Assembly (NCBI GenBank): GCA_024641835.1
Contig: JAHECH010000359.1
Span: forward strand, 1-5,339
Reading direction: 5' to 3'
Length of the DNA stretch: 5,339 nucleotides
From: Deltaproteobacteria bacterium
GTDB taxonomy: Bacteria > Desulfobacterota > DSM-4660 > Desulfatiglandales > HGW-15
The position numbers and the translations under genes are program-made. Below the pieces are notes generated by a model. That model was not told the origin of the DNA and made no database searches. It worked only from the letters and a program-made list of their open reading frames with translations. This document shows, one piece after another, positions 1 through 5,339 of the stretch; positions within the stretch are counted from its first letter, which is position 1; each line of letters starts with the position of its first letter.

Positions 1-50
1 CGTGTACCTCAAGCCTTCCTGTCGATTCTGCCAGCCAAACTGACCCGCAG

Positions 51-64
51 CATCCCGCGGGATG
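51..64. repeat. 14-base perfect palindrome downstream of the amidase gene
   Basis: CATCCCGCGGGATG is its own reverse complement and lies five bases past the amidase stop codon. As RNA it could fold as CATCC/GGATG with a four-base CGCG loop; an alternative CCCGC/GCGGG stem (44-48 with 57-61) is also possible. No T-rich tract follows on the minus strand, so it is a poor intrinsic terminator. It may be a transcript-end hairpin, a protein-binding palindrome or chance. Confidence 0.5.
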
Positions 65-68
65 GAGG

Positions 69-1490
69 TCACGCCAATCCCCGTCCCACCTCTGGCCAGA
101 GGTTGTTCCAAGGTTTCATCTGCTCATAGGCATAGGCCGCCTGTAGCACCATGTCCTCCCGGTGATGCCGGCCGATAATCTGCAGCCCCACGGGAAGGCC
201 GTTATCTGTGAAACCAGCTCGGACCGATGCTGCGGGGTGGCCCGAGAGATTGAAGGGATAGGTGAAAGGCGTGGCACCCAGCAGGGGAATGGGCTGGCCG
301 TCAATCTCCGCAGGCGGAGGGCCTTTCGCAGCAAAGGCTTCTGTCGGCATGGTGGGAGTCAGAAGGATATCGAACTCATCGAAGAGTTCCCACAGGATCC
401 TGTTCAGTTCGGTCCTCACCTTTTGTGCCTCGATCTGATCCTGGAGAGAAAAGGACCGTGCCAGATCCAGCGACTGGACCATGGTTCTCCCCATGTCCTG
501 GCGATGTCTGTCCAGGCTGCGATGAAGCATCCCGTATAACTCGCAGTTCGTGAGACTTGCCCATGTTTCACCCACGTCGGGCAAGGGTCTTTCCCAGAGT
601 TCCACCTCATGACCCATTTCTTCAAAGCTTCTTATCCCCTCTTCCACTCTCGCCATCACCTCTTTCTGCACCCGTGCGTAACCGAGATTTGGGCTGAAAG
701 CGATGCGAAGGCGGGAAGGAATACGTTCAAGGCATTCCACGAAGGATCCCCGTGGGGAAGGAAGGGACGCAGGATCGCAGGGATGATACCCTGCCACACA
801 GTCTAGGTACAGAGCCGCATCCCTCACAGTCCTTGTGATAGGGCCAAGGGCAATCATATGGGTCATCTGCAAGAACGGAGTCGGCCCCAGAGGAATTCTC
901 CCGAAAGAAGTCTTCAGGCCAAAACAGCCGGAATACGAGGCTGGAATGCGGATGGAACCACCCGCGTCAGAACCTGTGGCCATGGGAACCATGCCGCTTG
1001 CCACTGCTGCCGCAGAACCACCGCTGGAGCCCCCTGGCGTCCGTTCCAGGTTCCACGGGTTTCTCGTCACTCCGTACAACAGGTTCCTGGTAAAACCTGT
1101 AAAGCCGAACTCCGGGGTATTGGTCTTGCCCACCACAATAGCGCCCGCTGCCTTCAACCGTGCCACCTGAATGGAATCTTGCCTGGCGATGTTATTCCTG
1201 TAGGGGATCGACCCGAAGCTCGTCACCAATCCCTGGACATCTTCCAGGTCCTTGACCCCAAGAGGAATGCCTGCCAGAGGACCAGTCTCCTTGCCGGCTC
1301 CGATTTCCTCCGCGAGGTTCTTTGCCTCCTTCATCGCTTCTTCGGCACGCAGGGCTACGAAAGCGTTCAGGGTGGGATTCACCTCTTCAATCCTTTTCAG
1401 CGTTCCTTCCACGATCTCGACAGGAGTGATCTCTTTGGAGCGGATAAGCTTAATCAGTTCTGTAGCAGAAAGGTAGTGTAGCGATGCCAT
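69..1490 (-). CDS. Amidase-signature family hydrolase (cytoplasmic amidase, substrate unknown)
   Basis: The product is a 473-residue amidase-signature (AS) enzyme, a family that hydrolyses carboxamides to acid plus ammonia or amine through a Ser-cisSer-Lys triad. Counting from the ATG at 1490, the triad is visible: Lys80 in GVKD, the cis-Ser155 in the TPGGSSGGS loop, and nucleophile Ser179 in GSDAGGSIRIP. The 24-residue gap between the two serines is the family norm. The C-terminal LPVGLQIIGRH block is also typical, and the length is normal, so the gene looks intact. No signal peptide or membrane segment is visible. A GTG at 1514 would add eight residues, but GGAGG lies seven bases before the ATG and the GTG falls inside a tandem repeat, so I chose the ATG. 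It could be mistaken for GatA (tRNA amidotransferase subunit A), but no gatB or gatC is adjacent. The true substrate cannot be read from sequence. The family call is firm; any specific activity is not. Confidence 0.93.
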   Translation of the reverse strand: MASLHYLSATELIKLIRSKEITPVEIVEGTLKRIEEVNPTLNAFVALRAEEAMKEAKNLAEEIGAGKETGPLAGIPLGVKDLEDVQGLVTSFGSIPYRNNIARQDSIQVARLKAAGAIVVGKTNTPEFGFTGFTRNLLYGVTRNPWNLERTPGGSSGGSAAAVASGMVPMATGSDAGGSIRIPASYSGCFGLKTSFGRIPLGPTPFLQMTHMIALGPITRTVRDAALYLDCVAGYHPCDPASLPSPRGSFVECLERIPSRLRIAFSPNLGYARVQKEVMARVEEGIRSFEEMGHEVELWERPLPDVGETWASLTNCELYGMLHRSLDRHRQDMGRTMVQSLDLARSFSLQDQIEAQKVRTELNRILWELFDEFDILLTPTMPTEAFAAKGPPPAEIDGQPIPLLGATPFTYPFNLSGHPAASVRAGFTDNGLPVGLQIIGRHHREDMVLQAAYAYEQMKPWNNLWPEVGRGLA

Positions 1491-1497
1491 TAAAATG

Positions 1498-1502
1498 CCT
1501 CC
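1498..1502 (-). promoter_or_regulatory. Shine-Dalgarno site of the amidase gene
   Basis: The minus strand reads GGAGG followed by a seven-base spacer and ATG at 1490-1488. This is a near-ideal ribosome binding site and decides the amidase start in favour of the ATG over the upstream in-frame GTG at 1514, which has only repeat sequence in front of it. Confidence 0.85.
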
Positions 1503-1511
1503 AAGAAAAGG

Positions 1512-1532
1512 CACAGGGTACAGGGTACACGG
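1512..1532. repeat. Three-copy imperfect heptamer tandem repeat (TACAGGG type)
   Basis: Three consecutive seven-base units are seen on the plus strand: CACAGGG, TACAGGG and TACACGG. They lie just upstream of the amidase ribosome binding site and cover the alternative GTG start. I see no protein-coding role. Family membership elsewhere in the genome is inference. Confidence 0.7.
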
Positions 1533-1566
1533 AAGAAAATTTCAGTTTGGTTTGTGTTTCCCTGAG

Positions 1567-1594
1567 CCGTTAACCGTAAGCCTTAATCCGTCAT
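1567..1594. repeat. Four-copy degenerate heptamer tandem repeat (CCGTTAA type)
   Basis: On the plus strand four consecutive seven-base units are seen: CCGTTAA, CCGTAAG, CCTTAAT and CCGTCAT. Each starts with CC. The sequence differs from the heptamer cluster at 1512-1532 but has the same period. It lies in the spacer just downstream of the yhaN-like stop codon. No hairpin followed by a T run is associated with it, so it does not look like a terminator. Confidence 0.55.
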
Positions 1595-1615
1595 TACTTC
1601 ATTACTCCATTTTAG
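1592..1615. repeat. Octamer tandem repeat spanning the end of the yhaN-like gene
   Basis: The plus strand shows CATTACTT, CATTACTC and CATTTTAG in a row, two near-identical octamers and a decayed third. Read on the coding (minus) strand, the units supply the TAA stop of the yhaN-like gene at 1602-1604. A second in-frame-independent set of TAA/TGA triplets follows immediately. The repeat therefore straddles the 3' end of the gene. Confidence 0.55.
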
Positions 1616-4600
1616 TCTTAACTCCCCTTTTTCTACCCGACAATGATCCGCTTTCACCATCCATCATCGCGATGTTTCCTCCTTTGATCTCCAATATGGG
1701 AACCCCGGGATCCACTTCTCTGAAAAAGACTACTGTTTCCGGATGGCAGGTGAAATACAGAATCTGGTGTTCCCTTGAGAGCTCCACGACAGCCTCCGCA
1801 GTCGCTCTGGACCGAGAAGGGTCAAAGTTGACCAGGATCTCATCCATCATCAGAGGCAGCGGCTCCGCTCTCTTAGAATACTCCTGAATGAAACCAAAAC
1901 GAAGCGAGAGATACAACTGTTCGGCAGTCCCCCGACTCAGTTGATTGATATCTTTCCTGCTCCTATCCTGGCAAATCACTTCAATCCGGCTCTCTCCAGG
2001 AGAAGCCACGAGGGATGAGTATTTGCCGAGGGTAATATGCCTGAAAAACCTGGCCGCTTCGCTGATCACATCCGGCTGGACTTCCTTTTCATATCGCGCC
2101 CTGGCCATCCGGATCAGCGCCTGAGAAAGCCTGTTCAGGCTCCATTCCTTTGTCAGGGACCGCACCACTTCTTTCAAGCTCTCCTCCTCTTCCCTCAGAA
2201 CGGCTATTTTCTCGTCACTCCCCAATTGGCGGACTTGCTCCTCAAGGCGCGCCCCCTCTTTCTTCAGGCTATCGAGGCGGGTCTCCACTTCTTCATACTC
2301 TTTTTCTGCACGGGCCTTGTCTTTTTCCATCTCATCCAGGTTCATGGCCGAGAGAATTTCAGTGACCTTTTCCCTTCCCCCGTGAGCGGCAGCGAAGCGC
2401 ATCAGATGTTCCTCATACTTCTCTATCTCTTTCTGACATTGCCTCCTGCTCTCGTAGCTCAGCGCTCTCTTCCTGAATTCTTCTTCGTCTTTGGCGCCCG
2501 CAGAATCCATAAGGGCCTCAGTGTCTTTTCCCATGGCATAAATCTGTTTTTGGATGCGCCGTATGGATTCCCCGCTTGCCTGGACCTCCTTCTCGATCAG
2601 GGGCCTCTTATGGGATGCCTCCTCTGCCTCAGCAAATTCCCGGATCAGGTCGTGTACGACAATCTCAACATCATTTTCTTTTTCAAGCTTCTTTCGGTCT
2701 CGGAAAACGAGGATCCTGTTCACAAGGTGAAGGTACTCGTCTCTTGCCTCCTCCAAAACTTTCAGGCGGGATCTCAGCCTTTTCAGGTGGGCCATCTGCT
2801 CTCTTAACCCTTGCACCACGGAGAGGGTCTCCAGGGCTCCATCCGGTGAAAGGGACCCGCTTAAGCCCAGTTTCTCCAGCCACGCTTGCCAGCCTTCGTT
2901 TGCAAGCTCGGCAGTCGACTCGGCCTCCCTCAACCGGCGAAGGGCCTCATCATGCCTTTCATTCGCCTCTCTCAGGTCTTCCTTCGCTCTGTTCCACTGC
3001 TCCAATTGCCTCCCCTGCCTGGCAAGATCATCCTCGATCCGGCCCAGCGCCTCGCCTGTTGGAATTTTCTCAAGACCGAGCAGCTTCATTGCAGCATTTC
3101 TCCGCCCCTGGATCTCTTCCATATCACCCGTGATCCCTTCAGATCTTTGTTCCAGTTCTGCCAGACTCGAGGTGAGCTGGTGAATCCGCGCTTCCTGTTC
3201 CCGGAGCCTGACTTGTTCTTTCTTCTTCTCTCCTATGAAGATCAGCCAGAAGACAAATGCCACCGCGAGACTGAAACCTGCAACGGACATCCCGAGATAT
3301 ATCCTGTGATACGCCCAGGAGCCGATCAGGAAGAGGAGACCTCCAGCGACGATTCCAGGAACGGGCCAGAGAGGGAATGATGACCTGCCGAGCTTTTGAA
3401 CCGATTCCAGACTCTCCTTTTGCTGCCTCAGATCATCGATTCGGTCACCTAGATTTTCGAGATGACTCTCCAGAACCTGGTACTTTGACTCGAAATCCCT
3501 CAGGGCTCGACAGGTTCTTATCATCTGCCCCAGGCTTTCCGGATCTTTATTCGGGGGCCCTGGGGATCTCTTCAGGATTTGTTCAAATTCTCTCTTGCCG
3601 GTAAGGGCTTTTGCAAAGGATTCAGCCTTTGCCCGCTTTTCAAACTCCGCCTGTCGAAGAGTTTCCCGATACCGTCTCATCTCCTCCCGGATCTCAATCG
3701 ACAGGTCAAAGGCGAGGAGTTTCTCTTCTCCCCAGGAACTGCCCAGACGGTTCAGGTCTTCAAGCAGTCTCCTCTCCTCGCTCACCACTTCTTCCCTCAG
3801 CGACGACGCTTCATTTGCCGCTGCTCCAAAGTGTCCCTGCTCTTTCTGAATCTTTCTTATGAGCGCTCCATGCTCCAGAATGCTGAGATCAACCTTGAGT
3901 TCAGACAAAGAGCTTTCCTGCCGTTTCAGTTCCTGTTCCTTTTCCCACAGTTCCTGTTGCGCATCTCGGAGCCGAACCCGGAAACCTTCATAGCGGCTGA
4001 GCCCCTCTGCCGGAAAAGAATCCACAGGCTCAATCGCCTCCAGCTTTTTCCGGGCAAAGGAGAAGCTGACCCAGTCAGGCCAGACATTCATCCACTGCTC
4101 CTTTTCTCTGCCCTCCGCCAAGAGATGCTGCCGTCTTTCTTCCAGGTCTCTGATCTCTTCACCGAGGGATGAAAGCCGGGTCCTTGCGTGGTCGTATTGC
4201 CCGATAGAGTCCTGAAGGCTCCTTTTTTCCTTCTGGATCGCCATGAGCCTGGACACGATCTCATTGACCTTTGGTTTTATGCCCCCGGGCTTGAACAGCT
4301 CACCCTCCTCTTTTTCCAGAAGGGCTCGCAGCCTTGACAGCCTGGTGGGGTCTATTCCCGCTCCAGCGCTGAAAAGGGCTTGTCTGACTGCGTCGGTGTG
4401 GAGGGTCTCAAAATTCTGGAGTTCCGCAAGGCTGAAGCCGAATACATTCTTGAAAAGCGTTCTGGTAGCCATTCCCAAGAGACTTGCGAGGAATGCTTTA
4501 TCCCCCCGACTCTGATCCGGCTTGAAAACGTTTACCCTGCCGCCCCCCGGACCGGGATAACGCTCTATGACGCAGGATTCGCCATTCCCTGTCTCTATAA

Positions 4601-4820
4601 CTATGTTTCCTCCGTGCTTTCCCCCCGCCAGAGGAGCATAGGGATTTTCATTGCTTCTTCCGTCGGGAAAGCCAAAGAGGATCCCTCTCAGAAAGCCTAA
4701 CAGCGTGCTCTTCCCTGATTCGTTCTCCCCAAGGAATAGGCTCAGACCCTGGCTCAGCCCTCCCACCTTCAGGTCGCGAAAAAGCCCAAATCCGCTGATG
4801 TAGAATCCGGTGACTTTCAA
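1602..4820 (-). CDS. yhaN: YhaN-like SMC/Rad50-type AAA ATPase with central membrane hairpin
   Basis: The 1072-residue product is a split ABC-type ATPase of the YhaN/SbcC/Rad50 kind, expected to power DNA-end processing with a YhaO-like nuclease. Visible motifs are Walker A GENESGKST (31-39), a Q-loop-like FGFSLAELQ segment (127-135), ABC signature LSRGTAEQ (961-968), Walker B LPLMMDE (988-994) with D-loop VNFD (997-1000), and H-loop His1026. Long charged, heptad-rich stretches at about 185-475 and 530-900 should form the two coiled-coil arms. Between them lie two hydrophobic segments (about 484-505 and 507-530) that look like a membrane hairpin. No CxxC zinc hook is present; the five cysteines are scattered. 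The start is TTG, overlapping the upstream stop as TTGA, with GAGGAAGGGG just before it; the beta-strand before Walker A begins at once, so no later start is plausible. Length is close to, slightly above, what I expect for YhaN. Family is certain; biochemical role is inferred from the family. Confidence 0.92.
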   Translation of the reverse strand: MKVTGFYISGFGLFRDLKVGGLSQGLSLFLGENESGKSTLLGFLRGILFGFPDGRSNENPYAPLAGGKHGGNIVIETGNGESCVIERYPGPGGGRVNVFKPDQSRGDKAFLASLLGMATRTLFKNVFGFSLAELQNFETLHTDAVRQALFSAGAGIDPTRLSRLRALLEKEEGELFKPGGIKPKVNEIVSRLMAIQKEKRSLQDSIGQYDHARTRLSSLGEEIRDLEERRQHLLAEGREKEQWMNVWPDWVSFSFARKKLEAIEPVDSFPAEGLSRYEGFRVRLRDAQQELWEKEQELKRQESSLSELKVDLSILEHGALIRKIQKEQGHFGAAANEASSLREEVVSEERRLLEDLNRLGSSWGEEKLLAFDLSIEIREEMRRYRETLRQAEFEKRAKAESFAKALTGKREFEQILKRSPGPPNKDPESLGQMIRTCRALRDFESKYQVLESHLENLGDRIDDLRQQKESLESVQKLGRSSFPLWPVPGIVAGGLLFLIGSWAYHRIYLGMSVAGFSLAVAFVFWLIFIGEKKKEQVRLREQEARIHQLTSSLAELEQRSEGITGDMEEIQGRRNAAMKLLGLEKIPTGEALGRIEDDLARQGRQLEQWNRAKEDLREANERHDEALRRLREAESTAELANEGWQAWLEKLGLSGSLSPDGALETLSVVQGLREQMAHLKRLRSRLKVLEEARDEYLHLVNRILVFRDRKKLEKENDVEIVVHDLIREFAEAEEASHKRPLIEKEVQASGESIRRIQKQIYAMGKDTEALMDSAGAKDEEEFRKRALSYESRRQCQKEIEKYEEHLMRFAAAHGGREKVTEILSAMNLDEMEKDKARAEKEYEEVETRLDSLKKEGARLEEQVRQLGSDEKIAVLREEEESLKEVVRSLTKEWSLNRLSQALIRMARARYEKEVQPDVISEAARFFRHITLGKYSSLVASPGESRIEVICQDRSRKDINQLSRGTAEQLYLSLRFGFIQEYSKRAEPLPLMMDEILVNFDPSRSRATAEAVVELSREHQILYFTCHPETVVFFREVDPGVPILEIKGGNIAMMDGESGSLSGRKRGVKTKME

Positions 4821-5339
4821 TCCCCTTCCTCGTCCTGCAAACCCTCAGCGCAAATCCCTTCTGCTTGTTTGAGCAGATCCTTCAGTTCCCGGGTATTGGG
4901 AATCTCGAAGAATCGCCGGACCTTCGGGTCATCAAACAAGGAGGAAAGCTCCTCTCTCATGGTCTCCTCGAATCCCGGGCTCTCCGCGAGCTCCCCGGAG
5001 CAGCGAAGCAGCTCCCCTACAAAATCACTTCCCTGTTTCAACAGGTCCATATCCAGCTGAGGGCTGATGCTCGTTTCAATCTGTTCCACCCACACAAAGG
5101 GAGAGTAGGACATTCCAGTCTCATGAGCGATCTCAAGAAGATCAGTTAAGGTGTTCGGTTTTCGTAGAAAGCCGAAAAGAGGTCCGCTGCCGGAGAGAAT
5201 AAGTCGAACGATGGCAGGGCACCCTGCTTCGTTCTCGCTGAGATCATGGCAAACCTTGTCAAGAGCTTTCAAGAGATCTTGCTCTGAGATGAGGTCCCGG
5301 ATGGGAAGGTCATGCAGAATCCATCGCAGTTTCGCTGTT
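4817..5339 (-). CDS. yhaO: YhaO/SbcD-like DNA repair exonuclease, C-terminal part (5' end outside window)
   Basis: The reading frame is open from the right edge to the TGA at 4819-4817, giving 173 visible residues. A TTG at 5272 is only an internal Leu codon, since the frame continues upstream with LRWILHDLPIRDL and no stop. YhaO-type proteins start with a calcineurin-like metallophosphoesterase (Mre11/SbcD-type) nuclease domain, which would lie beyond the window. What remains is the accessory C-terminal region: the CPAIVRLILSGSGPL strand segment (about residues 40-54 of the fragment), then PFVWVE (80-85), then an acidic helical tail. This pattern matches my knowledge of YhaO C-termini. The gene overlaps the next by four bases (TTGA) and the two products should form one complex. 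Catalytic residues cannot be checked here, so nuclease activity is inferred from the C-terminal pattern plus the partner gene. Confidence 0.82.
   Translation of the reverse strand, partial: TAKLRWILHDLPIRDLISEQDLLKALDKVCHDLSENEAGCPAIVRLILSGSGPLFGFLRKPNTLTDLLEIAHETGMSYSPFVWVEQIETSISPQLDMDLLKQGSDFVGELLRCSGELAESPGFEETMREELSSLFDDPKVRRFFEIPNTRELKDLLKQAEGICAEGLQDEEGD
4822..4831 (-). promoter_or_regulatory. Shine-Dalgarno region for the TTG start of the yhaN-like gene
   Basis: The minus strand reads GAGGAAGGGG directly ahead of the TTG at 4820-4818. The GAGG core is seven bases after a suitable spacer from the start codon, and the whole site lies inside the last codons of the upstream gene. This supports translation starting at a TTG codon and re-initiation by ribosomes finishing the upstream gene. 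Confidence 0.65.

Noticed and set aside
2..43. A plus-strand frame at the left edge ending in a CRFC (CxxC) motif and a TGA stop, possibly the tail of a gene to the left.
   Set aside because: Only 13 codons are visible, and all three plus-strand frames stay open for a similar or longer distance, so there is no evidence to favour it.
1..64. A minus-strand 14-codon frame starting at ATG within the palindrome after the amidase.
   Set aside because: It has no ribosome binding site, is very short and has no recognisable product.
858..1481. A 207-codon open frame on the plus strand opposite the amidase.
   Set aside because: It lies wholly antisense to the conserved amidase core and its Arg/His/Cys-rich product resembles no family I know, as expected of a shadow frame.
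69..1490. Assignment of the amidase as GatA, the tRNA-dependent amidotransferase subunit.
   Set aside because: The catalytic core is shared by the whole family, and there is no gatC or gatB next to it; the sequence around the Lys loop (GVKDLEDVQG) looks more like general amidases.
1491..1601. Possible promoter or intrinsic terminator in the spacer between the yhaN-like gene and the amidase.
   Set aside because: I found no convincing -35/-10 pair and no GC-rich hairpin followed by a T run on the minus strand; the spacer is mostly short repeats.
2037..2807. A 256-codon open frame on the plus strand opposite the yhaN-like gene.
   Set aside because: It is antisense to strongly supported coding sequence with all ATPase motifs. 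Its product is rich in Leu/Phe/Pro as expected from reading the complement of a coiled-coil gene, and shows no recognisable domain.
3579..4172. A 197-codon plus-strand open frame opposite the first coiled-coil arm.
   Set aside because: Shadow of the yhaN-like gene; its Phe/Leu/Ser-rich product is the complement of Glu/Lys/Arg-rich heptads.
5270..5272. TTG at 5272 as the start of a separate 151-residue gene.
   Set aside because: The frame continues upstream without a stop to the window edge, and the upstream residues fit the same YhaO-like C-terminal domain, so this is an internal Leu codon.

Overview
All the coding sequence I can support in this window lies on the minus strand, so the window reads from right (5') to left (3'). 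The order is: the 3' end of a YhaO/SbcD-like nuclease gene (cut by the right edge), a complete YhaN-like SMC/Rad50-type ATPase gene, a short repeat-rich spacer of about 110 bases, and a complete amidase-signature hydrolase gene. The left 68 bases hold no convincing gene. I saw no RNA genes, insertion sequences, CRISPR arrays or integration sites.

The right-hand two thirds is one translation unit. The yhaO-like stop and the yhaN-like start overlap in TTGA (4817-4820), so the two products are probably made in fixed proportion. By family knowledge they resemble Mre11-Rad50 / SbcD-SbcC: a metallophosphoesterase nuclease paired with a coiled-coil ATPase that handles DNA ends. The ATPase carries Walker A, ABC signature, Walker B/D-loop and H-loop motifs at its two ends. 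A hydrophobic hairpin of two predicted membrane helices sits midway between the coiled-coil arms, where Rad50/SbcC has its Cys-X-X-Cys zinc hook. This suggests a DNA-processing complex that can attach to the inner membrane. The feature is typical of YhaN-type proteins as I know them, and is not a novelty of this window.

The amidase follows in the same direction but has its own strong ribosome binding site. A spacer of 111 bases separates its start from the yhaN-like stop. The spacer is built largely from short imperfect tandem units (two heptamer clusters and one octamer cluster). I saw no clear promoter or terminator in it. A functional link between the amidase and the nuclease-ATPase pair is not evident.

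The base composition is moderately GC-rich (estimated by eye), with GTG/TTG starts and Shine-Dalgarno sites, so this is a bacterium. The heptamer-rich spacer and protein style would fit an anaerobic delta-proteobacterium (Desulfobacterota), but that is a low-confidence impression. Overall this is an ordinary chromosomal region. The membrane-hairpin ATPase and the repeat-built spacer are the parts most worth a second look.
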